Positions 1 through 5,065 of a stretch of DNA of 5,065 nt are shown one piece after another. The notes below the pieces were generated by a model. That model saw only the letters and a program-made list of their open reading frames with translations, was not told the DNA's origin and searched no databases. Every line of letters begins with the position of its first letter. The stretch's first letter is position 1. Position numbers and translations under genes: made by a program. Source of the stretch: DASWNP01 sp035537095 (lineage in GTDB: Bacteria; Acidobacteriota; Blastocatellia; Pyrinomonadales; Pyrinomonadaceae); NCBI GenBank assembly GCA_035537095.1, contig DATLMV010000135.1, positions 1 to 5,065 on the forward strand, written 5' to 3'.

Positions 1-109
1 CACCCCCGGGTGCCCGCCCCCTCTCGGTCGCCCCCCCCCACGCTTCTGCTTTATCACTTGCTATAACGAAAATTGTATTCGTCGCCTGTCTCCCACGGCG
101 AGGGGAAAC
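1..109. other. Non-coding left edge with C9 run
   Basis: I see no supportable gene here. The stretch lies downstream of the msrQ stop codon. It contains a run of nine C at 31-39 and a short palindrome at 1-12 (CACCC, two bases, GGGTG). TCTCCC at 89-94 can pair with GGGAGA at 115-120 across the msrQ stop, but no T-run follows on the minus strand, so I do not call it a terminator. The msrPQ transcript may end here or run on beyond the window. Confidence 0.5.
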
Positions 110-724
110 CTATCGGGAGATGGAGATGGGGCGGGCGTTGAGTTTTGCTGAGTAGGCGACGTAGAGACGGTAGCCTAAGAGCAGGGCGAGGACGGCGGCG
201 AAGATGAGGGGCTTGCTGGTGTCGGCCTTGACGAGCATGTAGTAGTGGAGGCAACCGCCTGCGGCGGCGAGATAGACGGCCCTGTGCAGTCGCGCCCAAC
301 GCTTGCCGCCGAGCCGTTTGATCATCGCGTTGGTCGAAGTGACGGCGAGCGGAACAAGCAGGAAGAAACTGAACATGCCGACGGCGACGAAGGGACGCTG
401 CACGGTGTCGGCGACGACGGCGCGCACGTCGAAGAACTTGTCGAACCAGATGTAGGTCGTGAAATGGAGCAGGGCGTAGAAGAAGGCGTAGAGGCCGAGC
501 ATGCGGCGGAAGCGGACGAGCCATTGGACGCCCGTCAGTTTGCGCGCGGGCGTGACGGCGAGTGAGAGCAGGAGAAAGACGAGCGTCAGCGTCCCCGTCG
601 TGCGCGTGATGAACTCCAGCGGGTTTGCGCCGAGACGCCGAAAGTAAGCGTCGTAGCCGAGCAGCGCGAGCGGCACGAGGCAGTTGACGAAGAGCGCGAC
701 TTTATAGAACTTGATCTCTTTCAA
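110..724 (-). CDS. msrQ: MsrQ (YedZ) haem-b membrane subunit of the periplasmic methionine-sulfoxide reductase
   Basis: This 204-residue integral membrane protein belongs to the ferric-reductase-like YedZ/MsrQ family. In that family it passes electrons from the respiratory chain or flavin pool across the inner membrane to MsrP, using b-type haem. Hydrophobic segments lie at about 8-24, 42-57, 76-93, 112-131, 148-165 and 172-191. Family landmarks are visible: NPLEFITRTTG (34-44), RRMLGLYAFFYALLH (73-87), and WARLHRAVYLAA (143-154) followed by LHYYMLVK (159-166). His87, His147 and His160 are the expected haem-ligand positions. Length is normal. The start is TTG (722-724 on the plus strand), chosen because GGAGG lies 9 bases upstream and the nearest upstream ATG (762-764) is out of frame. 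It follows msrP by 42 bases and is surely co-transcribed with it. Confidence 0.93.
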   Translation of the reverse strand: MKEIKFYKVALFVNCLVPLALLGYDAYFRRLGANPLEFITRTTGTLTLVFLLLSLAVTPARKLTGVQWLVRFRRMLGLYAFFYALLHFTTYIWFDKFFDVRAVVADTVQRPFVAVGMFSFFLLVPLAVTSTNAMIKRLGGKRWARLHRAVYLAAAGGCLHYYMLVKADTSKPLIFAAVLALLLGYRLYVAYSAKLNARPISISR

Positions 725-733
725 CGCTGGCGG

Positions 734-738
734 CCTCC
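734..738 (-). promoter_or_regulatory. Ribosome binding site fixing the msrQ TTG start
   Basis: On the minus strand GGAGG is followed by 9 bases and then TTG, AAA, GAG. This near-ideal Shine-Dalgarno supports the rare TTG start of msrQ, allowing its translation independently of msrP. Confidence 0.75.
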
Positions 739-766
739 GCTCGGAAGTGGTCTTGCAAATTCATCT

Positions 767-1744
<978 letters not shown>

Positions 1745-1777
1745 CGCTTTTCATCCCCGTGCCGCAGCGTCAGAAAC

Positions 1778-1805
1778 ATTATAGATACGTTCGCAGCTAT
1801 CCCAA
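1778..1805 (-). promoter_or_regulatory. Sigma70-type promoter for msrPQ
   Basis: On the minus strand TTGGGA (plus 1800-1805) is followed by a 16-base spacer and a perfect TATAAT (plus 1778-1783). The -35 matches TTGACA at four of six bases. Transcription would begin near 1771, giving a leader of about 27 bases before the msrP ATG. This is the best promoter in the window, though unproven. Confidence 0.6.
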
Positions 1806-1807
1806 CA

Positions 1808-1821
1808 GATTTAACTAAATC
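1808..1821. promoter_or_regulatory. Candidate operator palindrome next to the msrP -35
   Basis: GATTTA and TAAATC form a perfect 6-bp inverted repeat around a central AC, three bases upstream of the msrP -35 box and in the intergenic region shared with the divergent DCC gene. Its place suits a regulator site, but a short AT-rich palindrome can arise by chance. Confidence 0.3.
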
Positions 1822-1897
1822 GAGGACGGAGAGTTTCTGCGCTCATCATACATCAGCCGGACGGGCGGCGACGAAGCGAAGTCGGCGCGCGCGCTTC

Positions 1898-1906
1898 TGT
1901 TATAAT
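1898..1906 (+). promoter_or_regulatory. Extended -10 promoter placing the DCC gene on a near-leaderless mRNA
   Basis: TGT followed directly by a perfect TATAAT (1901-1906) is an extended -10 element. No clear -35 is seen 15-19 bases upstream, which an extended -10 can do without. Initiation about seven bases downstream would fall near 1913, only a few bases before the ATG at 1916, leaving no room for a Shine-Dalgarno; none is visible. Confidence 0.5.
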
Positions 1907-1915
1907 GGACGCAGA

Positions 1916-2362
1916 ATGGCGACGAGAACCGACACCAATCTTTCCGCAACCGAAGCGACGCGCTTGGGGCGCATCGAGGTTTACACGGACGGGCAATGCC
2001 CCCTGTGCCGCTGGTCGCGCGCGCGCGTCGAACCGCTCGACACCGAACGCCGCATCGAATGGCTCGACTTGAACGACCCCGAAGCGCAACGCCGCGCCGC
2101 GCCGCACACGTTCGCCGAGTTGGTCGAAGAGATGTACGTGCGCCGCGCGGACGGCGGTTGGTCGAAGGGCTTCTGGGGTTGGATTGAAATGCTGCGCGTG
2201 CTGCCGCGTTGGAGTTGGCTGGCGCGCGTGCTGGCGCTCTGGCCCTTCACCACCGCAGGCCCCGTCTTCTACCGCTGGCTCGCGCGCCGCCGCTACACAC
2301 TCTTCGGCATCCCGCCCCCCTGCGACGCGAGCGGCGTCTGCTCGCTTCATCAAAAAAAGTGA
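1916..2362 (+). CDS. DCC-family (DUF393) thiol-disulfide oxidoreductase-like protein
   Basis: This 148-residue protein carries the family signature at 22-31 (VYTDGQCPLC), with Asp25 and the redox-type pair Cys28/Cys31 in a thioredoxin-like beta-alpha turn. It continues through IEWLDLND (47-54) and a C-terminal helical part (WGWIEMLRVLPRWSWL at 88-102, FYRWLARRRYTLFG at 118-131) typical of DUF393. A second cysteine pair, Cys136 and Cys142, lies near the C-terminus. No signal peptide is seen, so it is probably cytoplasmic. The substrate of the family is not established; thiol-disulfide exchange is inferred from CPLC. The ATG is chosen because it sits just after a strong -10, although no Shine-Dalgarno is present; a TTG at Leu17 is a less likely alternative. 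It diverges from msrPQ. The TGA stop lies inside the first heptamer of a repeat element. Confidence 0.85.
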   Translation: MATRTDTNLSATEATRLGRIEVYTDGQCPLCRWSRARVEPLDTERRIEWLDLNDPEAQRRAAPHTFAELVEEMYVRRADGGWSKGFWGWIEMLRVLPRWSWLARVLALWPFTTAGPVFYRWLARRRYTLFGIPPPCDASGVCSLHQKK

Positions 2363-2437
2363 ATCGTGAATCGTAAATCGTGAATAGATACTTGATTTAC
2401 CATGCTATTTATTCACGATTTACGATTCACGATTTGC
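2359..2437. repeat. Inverted repeat built from heptamers (GTRAATC), small REP/MITE-like element
   Basis: The left arm (2359-2386) is four tandem heptamers: GTGAATC, GTGAATC, GTAAATC, GTGAATA. The right arm (2410-2437), read on the minus strand, is GCAAATC, GTGAATC, GTAAATC, GTGAATA. The inner 25 bases of the arms (2362-2386 and 2410-2434) are perfectly complementary around a 23-base centre, which itself holds one more reversed unit (GATTTAC, 2394-2400). AAAAAAGT occurs on both sides (2353-2360 and 2442-2449) and could be a target duplication or chance A-richness. The element overlaps the DCC stop codon. Transcribed, it would fold into a long hairpin, but no T-run follows, so it is not a classic intrinsic terminator. 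Confidence 0.8.
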
Positions 2438-2471
2438 GACTAAAAAAGTTCAGGAGAGTATTTCCTTCTCA

Positions 2472-2497
2472 ACTTTTGCCTTTTTACTTTTGCCTTT
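2472..2497. repeat. Two-copy direct repeat, 14-base period
   Basis: ACTTTTGCCTTT occurs at 2472-2483 and again at 2486-2497, separated by TT. On the minus strand it reads as alternating GGCAAAAGT and AAA blocks. This resembles the short simple-sequence repeats scattered between genes in some GC-rich bacteria; its function is unknown. Confidence 0.6.
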
Positions 2498-2659
2498 CAC
2501 TTCGGGCCACTCCGGCGACCGTTCGCGCATCTTATTTACGCTTTGAAACCCGTCGGTAAACGGGAAAAATTCCGGCGCGCAGGGTGAGAAATCGTTCGAG
2601 CCTCGCGCGCTTTGGTGTCGGTTCAAACAGAGGATAAAACGCACCTTCTCCGGCGTAAC

Positions 2660-2667
2660 AGGAGGAG
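2660..2667 (+). promoter_or_regulatory. Strong ribosome binding site fixing the VWA-like start
   Basis: AGGAGGAG lies 10 to 12 bases before the ATG at 2678. It decides for this ATG over the TTG (2612) and GTG (2615) codons in frame upstream, which would put a basic tail in front of the signal peptide. Confidence 0.75.
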
Positions 2668-2677
2668 AAAAATCATC

Positions 2678-3424
2678 ATGGGTAACAAGAAAATTTATAC
2701 GCTTCTGGCGACATTCGTTTTCGCCGTCGCCGCATTCTTCAACACCGCAAACATTTCCGCCGCGACCGCTTTTGACCAAAAGGGCGAGAGCCGCGCCTCA
2801 GAAACGGGACGCGTCAGAGAGCCGCTCAATCTGGCGATTCTCGTGCAGGACGACCTCGTGTCGCGCGTCGGCAACGAACTGAAGGTGACGCGTGAGTTCA
2901 TTCGCACGCTGCCCGCAGGCTCGCGCGTGATGGTCGGCTACATCCGTTCGGGAGCTTTGCAGGTGCGCCAGCCCTTCACGACCGATCTGGAACTCGGCGC
3001 GAAGGCTCTGCGGATTCCGGTCGGCAGCACTTCCGTCTCGCCGTACAACCCGTACGTCGAAGTTCGGGAAGCCCTGCGCCGCTTCGAGAGCGGCGACGCG
3101 AATCGCAACGCGCTGCTTCTCATCTCGGACGGCCTCGACGTGTCGCGCGGCTTCGACTTCTCTTCGAGCGTCCACTCGATTGACATCAATCGCGCCATCA
3201 AGGAAGCCAAGGCGCGCAACGTGTCGGTCTATTCCTTCTACGCGCCGTCGGTCGGCCTGACGAGTTGGAATCGCACGGCTGTCTCCTTCGGCCAGAGCGC
3301 GCTCAATCGCCTCTCGAACGAGACGGGCGGACGCGCCTTCTTTCAGGGCTCAAGCTTTGTCACCTTCGACGCTTACTTCCGAAACCTGAGCCGCACGCTC
3401 AACGAGCAGAACGCGGCTGAATAA
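2678..3424 (+). CDS. Secreted von Willebrand factor A-like protein (acidobacterial VWFA-related type)
   Basis: This is a 248-residue protein. Residues 1-31 form a Sec-type signal peptide: basic MGNKK, a hydrophobic core (8-21), and likely cleavage after the ATA ending at 31. The mature part looks like one VWA domain: LNLAILVQDDLVS (50-62) at the first strand, a helix with TREFIRTLPAGSRVMVGYI (71-89), NALLLISDGLDVSRG (144-158), the strand VSVYSFYAP (182-190), and LNRLSNETGGRAFFQG (209-224), which recalls the end of acidobacterial VWFA-related proteins. The metal-site motif DxSxS is not intact: QDDLVS stands in its place, while the later SDG (150-152) is kept, so metal-dependent ligand binding is doubtful. 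The ligand is unknown. The protein is short for the group, with little beyond the single domain. A strong hairpin follows the stop. Exact family placement is by pattern recognition only. Confidence 0.8.
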   Translation: MGNKKIYTLLATFVFAVAAFFNTANISAATAFDQKGESRASETGRVREPLNLAILVQDDLVSRVGNELKVTREFIRTLPAGSRVMVGYIRSGALQVRQPFTTDLELGAKALRIPVGSTSVSPYNPYVEVREALRRFESGDANRNALLLISDGLDVSRGFDFSSSVHSIDINRAIKEAKARNVSVYSFYAPSVGLTSWNRTAVSFGQSALNRLSNETGGRAFFQGSSFVTFDAYFRNLSRTLNEQNAAE

Positions 3425-3728
3425 CTGACGGAGCGGCGGCGAGAGAACCTTCCGCAACCTTTGCGGAGACCGCACGTCGCCAACCGTGACAGCAAACGCC
3501 AGCGTCGCCTTGAGAACTTTTGCTCTCAAGGCGACGTTGGCGTTTTGGCGTCGAAAAATTTGCTGTAAAAAAGAGGCTTCCCGAATCTTCCCCGCGCACT
3601 TAATTTCGTCGCCGGATAAAACACTCTAGCGCGGCGTCGCCCGTCAATGGTAAAGTTTTCTCCCGCGCGCGTCCTCAGGTTCGCTCGTTCGCGTTGTGAG
3701 TTGGAAGCCAGACCGCGCCTTTCAGGTC
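3425..3728. other. Intergenic region with two hairpins
   Basis: No gene is supported. A 7-bp hairpin with a 3-base loop (TCCGCAA 3451-3457, TTGCGGA 3461-3467) is followed by the large terminator-like hairpin at 3494-3545. The remaining stretch to 3728 should hold the promoter of the next gene. GGATAAAAC at 3614-3622 is also found upstream of the VWA-like gene (2632-2640), but no -35 accompanies either. Confidence 0.4.
3494..3545 (+). terminator. Probable intrinsic terminator of the VWA-like gene
   Basis: The arms 3494-3515 and 3524-3545 pair over 22 bases with only one G-U wobble (3502 with 3537), around an 8-base loop. The plus-strand side ends in TTTT (3543-3546), mostly inside the stem, so the U-tract is short. 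The near-perfect long stem 69 bases after the stop fits a terminator, possibly working in both directions; it could also be a dispersed palindromic repeat. Confidence 0.6.
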
Positions 3729-4130
3729 ATGAAAGCAAACAGAACAATCGAATTTTGCCTCATCGTCGAAGGCTCCTATCTCTCGGAGTCGGAGGCGGAA
3801 CACGCTCTGCGCGACCCCTTTATCGAAGATTGGGTCGAGGAGCACGGAAACTTTCGCATCCACAATCTCGGCGAGATGGAGATCGTGCCCGGCGTCGTGC
3901 TCGGCGCGCTCGGCGTCTTGATGCTCGACGATTGCCTCTTCGAGATCGCCAGCACCGACCCCGAACACCCGCTCACCGAGCACAAGGCGAAAGGCATCGC
4001 CGAAGCCCTCCGGCGGCAGGGAATGTTTGAGGAGATCAGCGTCGAGCCGCGAGATGCGGACGACGCCGACGGCGCGTCAGACGAGGCCGACAGAGCGGAC
4101 GAGGCGGACGCGACGGGCGCAGCCGACTGA
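3729..4130 (+). CDS. Hypothetical small protein with acidic Asp/Ala-rich tail
   Basis: I do not recognise this 133-residue protein. Residues 6-107 look like a compact alpha/beta fold: strand TIEFCLIVEG (6-15), an acidic helical part SESEAEHALRDPFIEDWVEEHG (19-40, in two pieces), strands around FRIHNLGEMEIVPGVV (42-57), hydrophobic LGALGVLMLDDCLFEIAS (58-75), and a helix with HKAKGIAEALRRQGMFEEISV (85-105). Residues 109-133 are low-complexity, with nine Asp and two Glu in 25 residues, probably disordered. No signal peptide or clear membrane span is seen, so it is probably cytoplasmic. The ATG is preferred because the protein then begins just before the first strand. A GTG at 3696 would add 11 residues; neither start has a well-spaced Shine-Dalgarno. 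Codon use resembles the neighbours, which supports a real gene. Confidence 0.65.
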   Translation: MKANRTIEFCLIVEGSYLSESEAEHALRDPFIEDWVEEHGNFRIHNLGEMEIVPGVVLGALGVLMLDDCLFEIASTDPEHPLTEHKAKGIAEALRRQGMFEEISVEPRDADDADGASDEADRADEADATGAAD

Positions 4131-4465
4131 GAGACTCACGCGCGCCTGAGCGTGCGAGACTCGTGCAACCGGAGGGCGTTCGCCGAAGCCTGCAACTCGA
4201 CGGAGGCTGCCCCAAACTCGATAGAGGCTGTCGCCACCTTGATTCGCGCCGCCAACGCCTCGCCGCGTGCGAGAAACGCCCTATCCCTAACAGTTTACAG
4301 GCTTCGCTGAATTTACCGCCGGACGTGCTCCGGCTCATCCGGAGGAGAGCCTTGCCCCGCGTCGGTCGTCCGATTTGAAACCGGAGAGCCGTCAAAGTCC
4401 GGCGTTGAATTTTCAAACCCAACCGCCATCCCCGCCCGTCGCCGCGTGCGTTTCGTCCCGCTTTG
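4131..4465. other. Gene-poor region before the macro-domain gene
   Basis: I see no well-supported gene. The frame of the upstream hypothetical gene stays open past its TGA for 59 more codons, to TGA at 4308-4310. A 21-base duplication lies within this stretch (4194-4230). Beyond it is a perfect 6-bp hairpin (GCCGGA 4318-4323, TCCGGC 4329-4334). No clear promoter or T-tailed terminator was found. Confidence 0.4.
4194..4230. repeat. Imperfect tandem duplication, 21-base period
   Basis: AACTCGACGGAGGCTG (4194-4209) recurs as AACTCGATAGAGGCTG (4215-4230), matching at 14 of 16 bases with a period of 21. The period is a whole number of codons: in the frame continuing from the upstream gene it reads NSTEAAP then NSIEAVA. 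Confidence 0.55.
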
Positions 4466-5041
4466 ATGATAAATTCGTTCGGACAACAAACCAAGATGGA
4501 ATTTCTGGATGGACGCGTGCGGGTCGTCGTCGGCGACATCACGCGCGAGAGTGTGGATGCGCTGGTCAACGCGGCGAACTCGTCTCTGCTCGGCGGCGGC
4601 GGTGTGGACGGCGCGATTCACCGTGCGGGCGGCCCCGCGATTCTGGCCGAGTGCCGCGAGATTCGACGCACCCTCTGGCCCGACGGTCTGCCGACGGGCG
4701 AAGCCGTCATCACGACTGCGGGCTTGCTCGCCGCGCGCCGCGTGATTCACACGGTCGGGCCCGTCTGGGGCGCGCACGACGGGCGCGAAGCCGAACTGCT
4801 CGCGCGCTGCTACAGTAATTCGCTCCGGCTCGCCGTCACACATGGCCTCGCGTCACTCGCCTTTCCGGCCATCTCCACGGGCGTATACGCCTACCCGCGC
4901 GCGGAAGCGGCGGCGGTCGCCTCCGGCGCGATTGCGGATTTCCTGTCCCGCGCCGACTCGATACGCGAAGTCCGTCTGGTCTTCTTTTCGCAAGCGGACG
5001 CGGCTGTCTTTTTGAGCAATCAAGATTTTAGTAAATCGTGA
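4466..5041 (+). CDS. MacroD-type macro-domain protein, probable ADP-ribosyl hydrolase / O-acetyl-ADP-ribose deacetylase
   Basis: This 191-residue protein is essentially one macro domain, which binds ADP-ribose; MacroD/YmdB members remove ADP-ribose from acidic residues and deacetylate O-acetyl-ADP-ribose. The signature is textbook: VVVGDITRESVDALVNAANS (20-39), then SLLGGGGVDGAIHRAGG (40-56). Asn38 and Asp48 have the spacing of the catalytic Asn/Asp pair of MacroD enzymes. Later landmarks are LPTGEAVITTAG (75-86), VIHTVGPVW (93-101) and the second ligand loop FPAISTGVYAYP (133-144). It has no signal peptide and is probably cytoplasmic. The start is uncertain: ATG at 4466, TTG at 4463, or ATG at 4496 (181 residues, beginning MEFLDGRV), and none has a clear Shine-Dalgarno. 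The last residues (SKS) and the TGA stop lie in a heptamer repeat, so the natural C-terminus may have been altered. Confidence 0.92.
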   Translation: MINSFGQQTKMEFLDGRVRVVVGDITRESVDALVNAANSSLLGGGGVDGAIHRAGGPAILAECREIRRTLWPDGLPTGEAVITTAGLLAARRVIHTVGPVWGAHDGREAELLARCYSNSLRLAVTHGLASLAFPAISTGVYAYPRAEAAAVASGAIADFLSRADSIREVRLVFFSQADAAVFLSNQDFSKS

Positions 5042-5058
5042 ATCGTCAATCGTGAATA
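5031..5058 (+). repeat. Second copy of the heptamer array, at the macro-domain stop codon
   Basis: Four tandem heptamers, GTAAATC, GTGAATC, GTCAATC, GTGAATA, match the left arm of the 2359-2437 element. Over 5034-5059 compared with 2362-2387 only one of 26 bases differs. The TGA of the macro-domain gene (5039-5041) lies in the second unit. The window ends six bases after the following G, so a facing inverted arm cannot be seen. Confidence 0.75.
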
Positions 5059-5065
5059 GAAAGAA

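Larger units (their letters stand above)
2438..2677. other. Intergenic region upstream of the VWA-like gene
   Basis: No convincing gene lies here. It holds a 14-base-period repeat (2472-2497), a small hairpin (CCCGT at 2549-2553 with ACGGG at 2560-2564), and near its end the ribosome binding site of the next gene. GATAAA at 2633-2638 could be a weak -10, but I see no matching -35 and do not call a promoter. Confidence 0.4.

Noticed and set aside
89..120. TCTCCC / GGGAGA inverted repeat across the msrQ stop as a terminator.
   Set aside because: Only six pairs around a 20-base loop with no T-run on the minus strand.
1853..2353. A 166-residue minus-strand open frame opposite the DCC gene.
   Set aside because: Arg/Ala-rich shadow of a GC-rich gene that has a clear family signature on the other strand.
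2359..2437. Heptamer array as a CRISPR array.
   Set aside because: Units are seven bases with no spacers, and the arrangement is inverted; no cas gene is present.
2450..2779. A 109-residue minus-strand open frame overlapping the start of the VWA-like gene.
   Set aside because: It is antisense to the signal-peptide region, and its lysine-rich C-terminus (KGKSKKAKVEK) is just the translation of the 14-base repeat. No ribosome binding site or family match is apparent.
2632..3622. GGATAAAAC present upstream of both the VWA-like gene (2632-2640) and the hypothetical gene (3614-3622) as a shared promoter box.
   Set aside because: No -35 at a suitable distance in either place, and the distances to the two starts differ greatly; probably coincidence.
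4163..4378. A 71-residue plus-strand open frame starting with GTG between the hypothetical and macro-domain genes.
   Set aside because: No ribosome binding site and no recognisable motif; most likely chance.
4036..4843. Two long overlapping minus-strand open frames opposite the hypothetical and macro-domain genes.
   Set aside because: Arg/Ser-rich composition, no recognisable motif, and they cover a clear macro-domain signature on the plus strand.

Overview
The window is GC-rich bacterial DNA carrying six protein genes on both strands, with no rRNA, tRNA or CRISPR array seen. The likely source is an Acidobacteriota, perhaps Blastocatellia. This is inferred from a secreted von Willebrand factor A-like protein of the kind abundant in that phylum, from the codon use, and from short heptamer repeats between genes. 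No marker gene is present, so the assignment is tentative.

Layout: positions 1-109 are non-coding and include a run of nine C. On the minus strand, msrP (767-1744) and msrQ (110-724) form an operon for a periplasmic methionine-sulfoxide reductase: a Tat-exported molybdopterin enzyme and its haem-b membrane partner. A 171-base intergenic region holds a good sigma70-type promoter for msrPQ, a short palindrome just upstream of it, and, facing the other way, an extended -10 almost touching the start codon of a DCC-family (DUF393) thiol-disulfide protein gene (1916-2362). The divergent pair suggests a small redox or protein-repair locus.

Between 2359 and 2437, right at the DCC stop codon, is a 79-base inverted repeat. 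Each arm is four tandem heptamers of consensus GTRAATC. The same heptamer array recurs at the right edge of the window (5031-5058), where it supplies the stop codon of the macro-domain gene. A second small repeat (14-base period) lies at 2472-2497. Then come a secreted VWA-like protein gene (2678-3424), a strong 22-bp hairpin that probably terminates it (3494-3545), an unrecognised small gene with an acidic tail (3729-4130), a gene-poor stretch, and a MacroD-type macro-domain gene (4466-5041).

The msrPQ genes clearly act together. The DCC gene may share their redox theme. The VWA, hypothetical and macro-domain genes lie in the same orientation but are separated by about 300 bases each and are probably independent units. 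I see no convincing new multi-gene system. The most unusual feature is the heptamer-built inverted repeat sited at gene stop codons.
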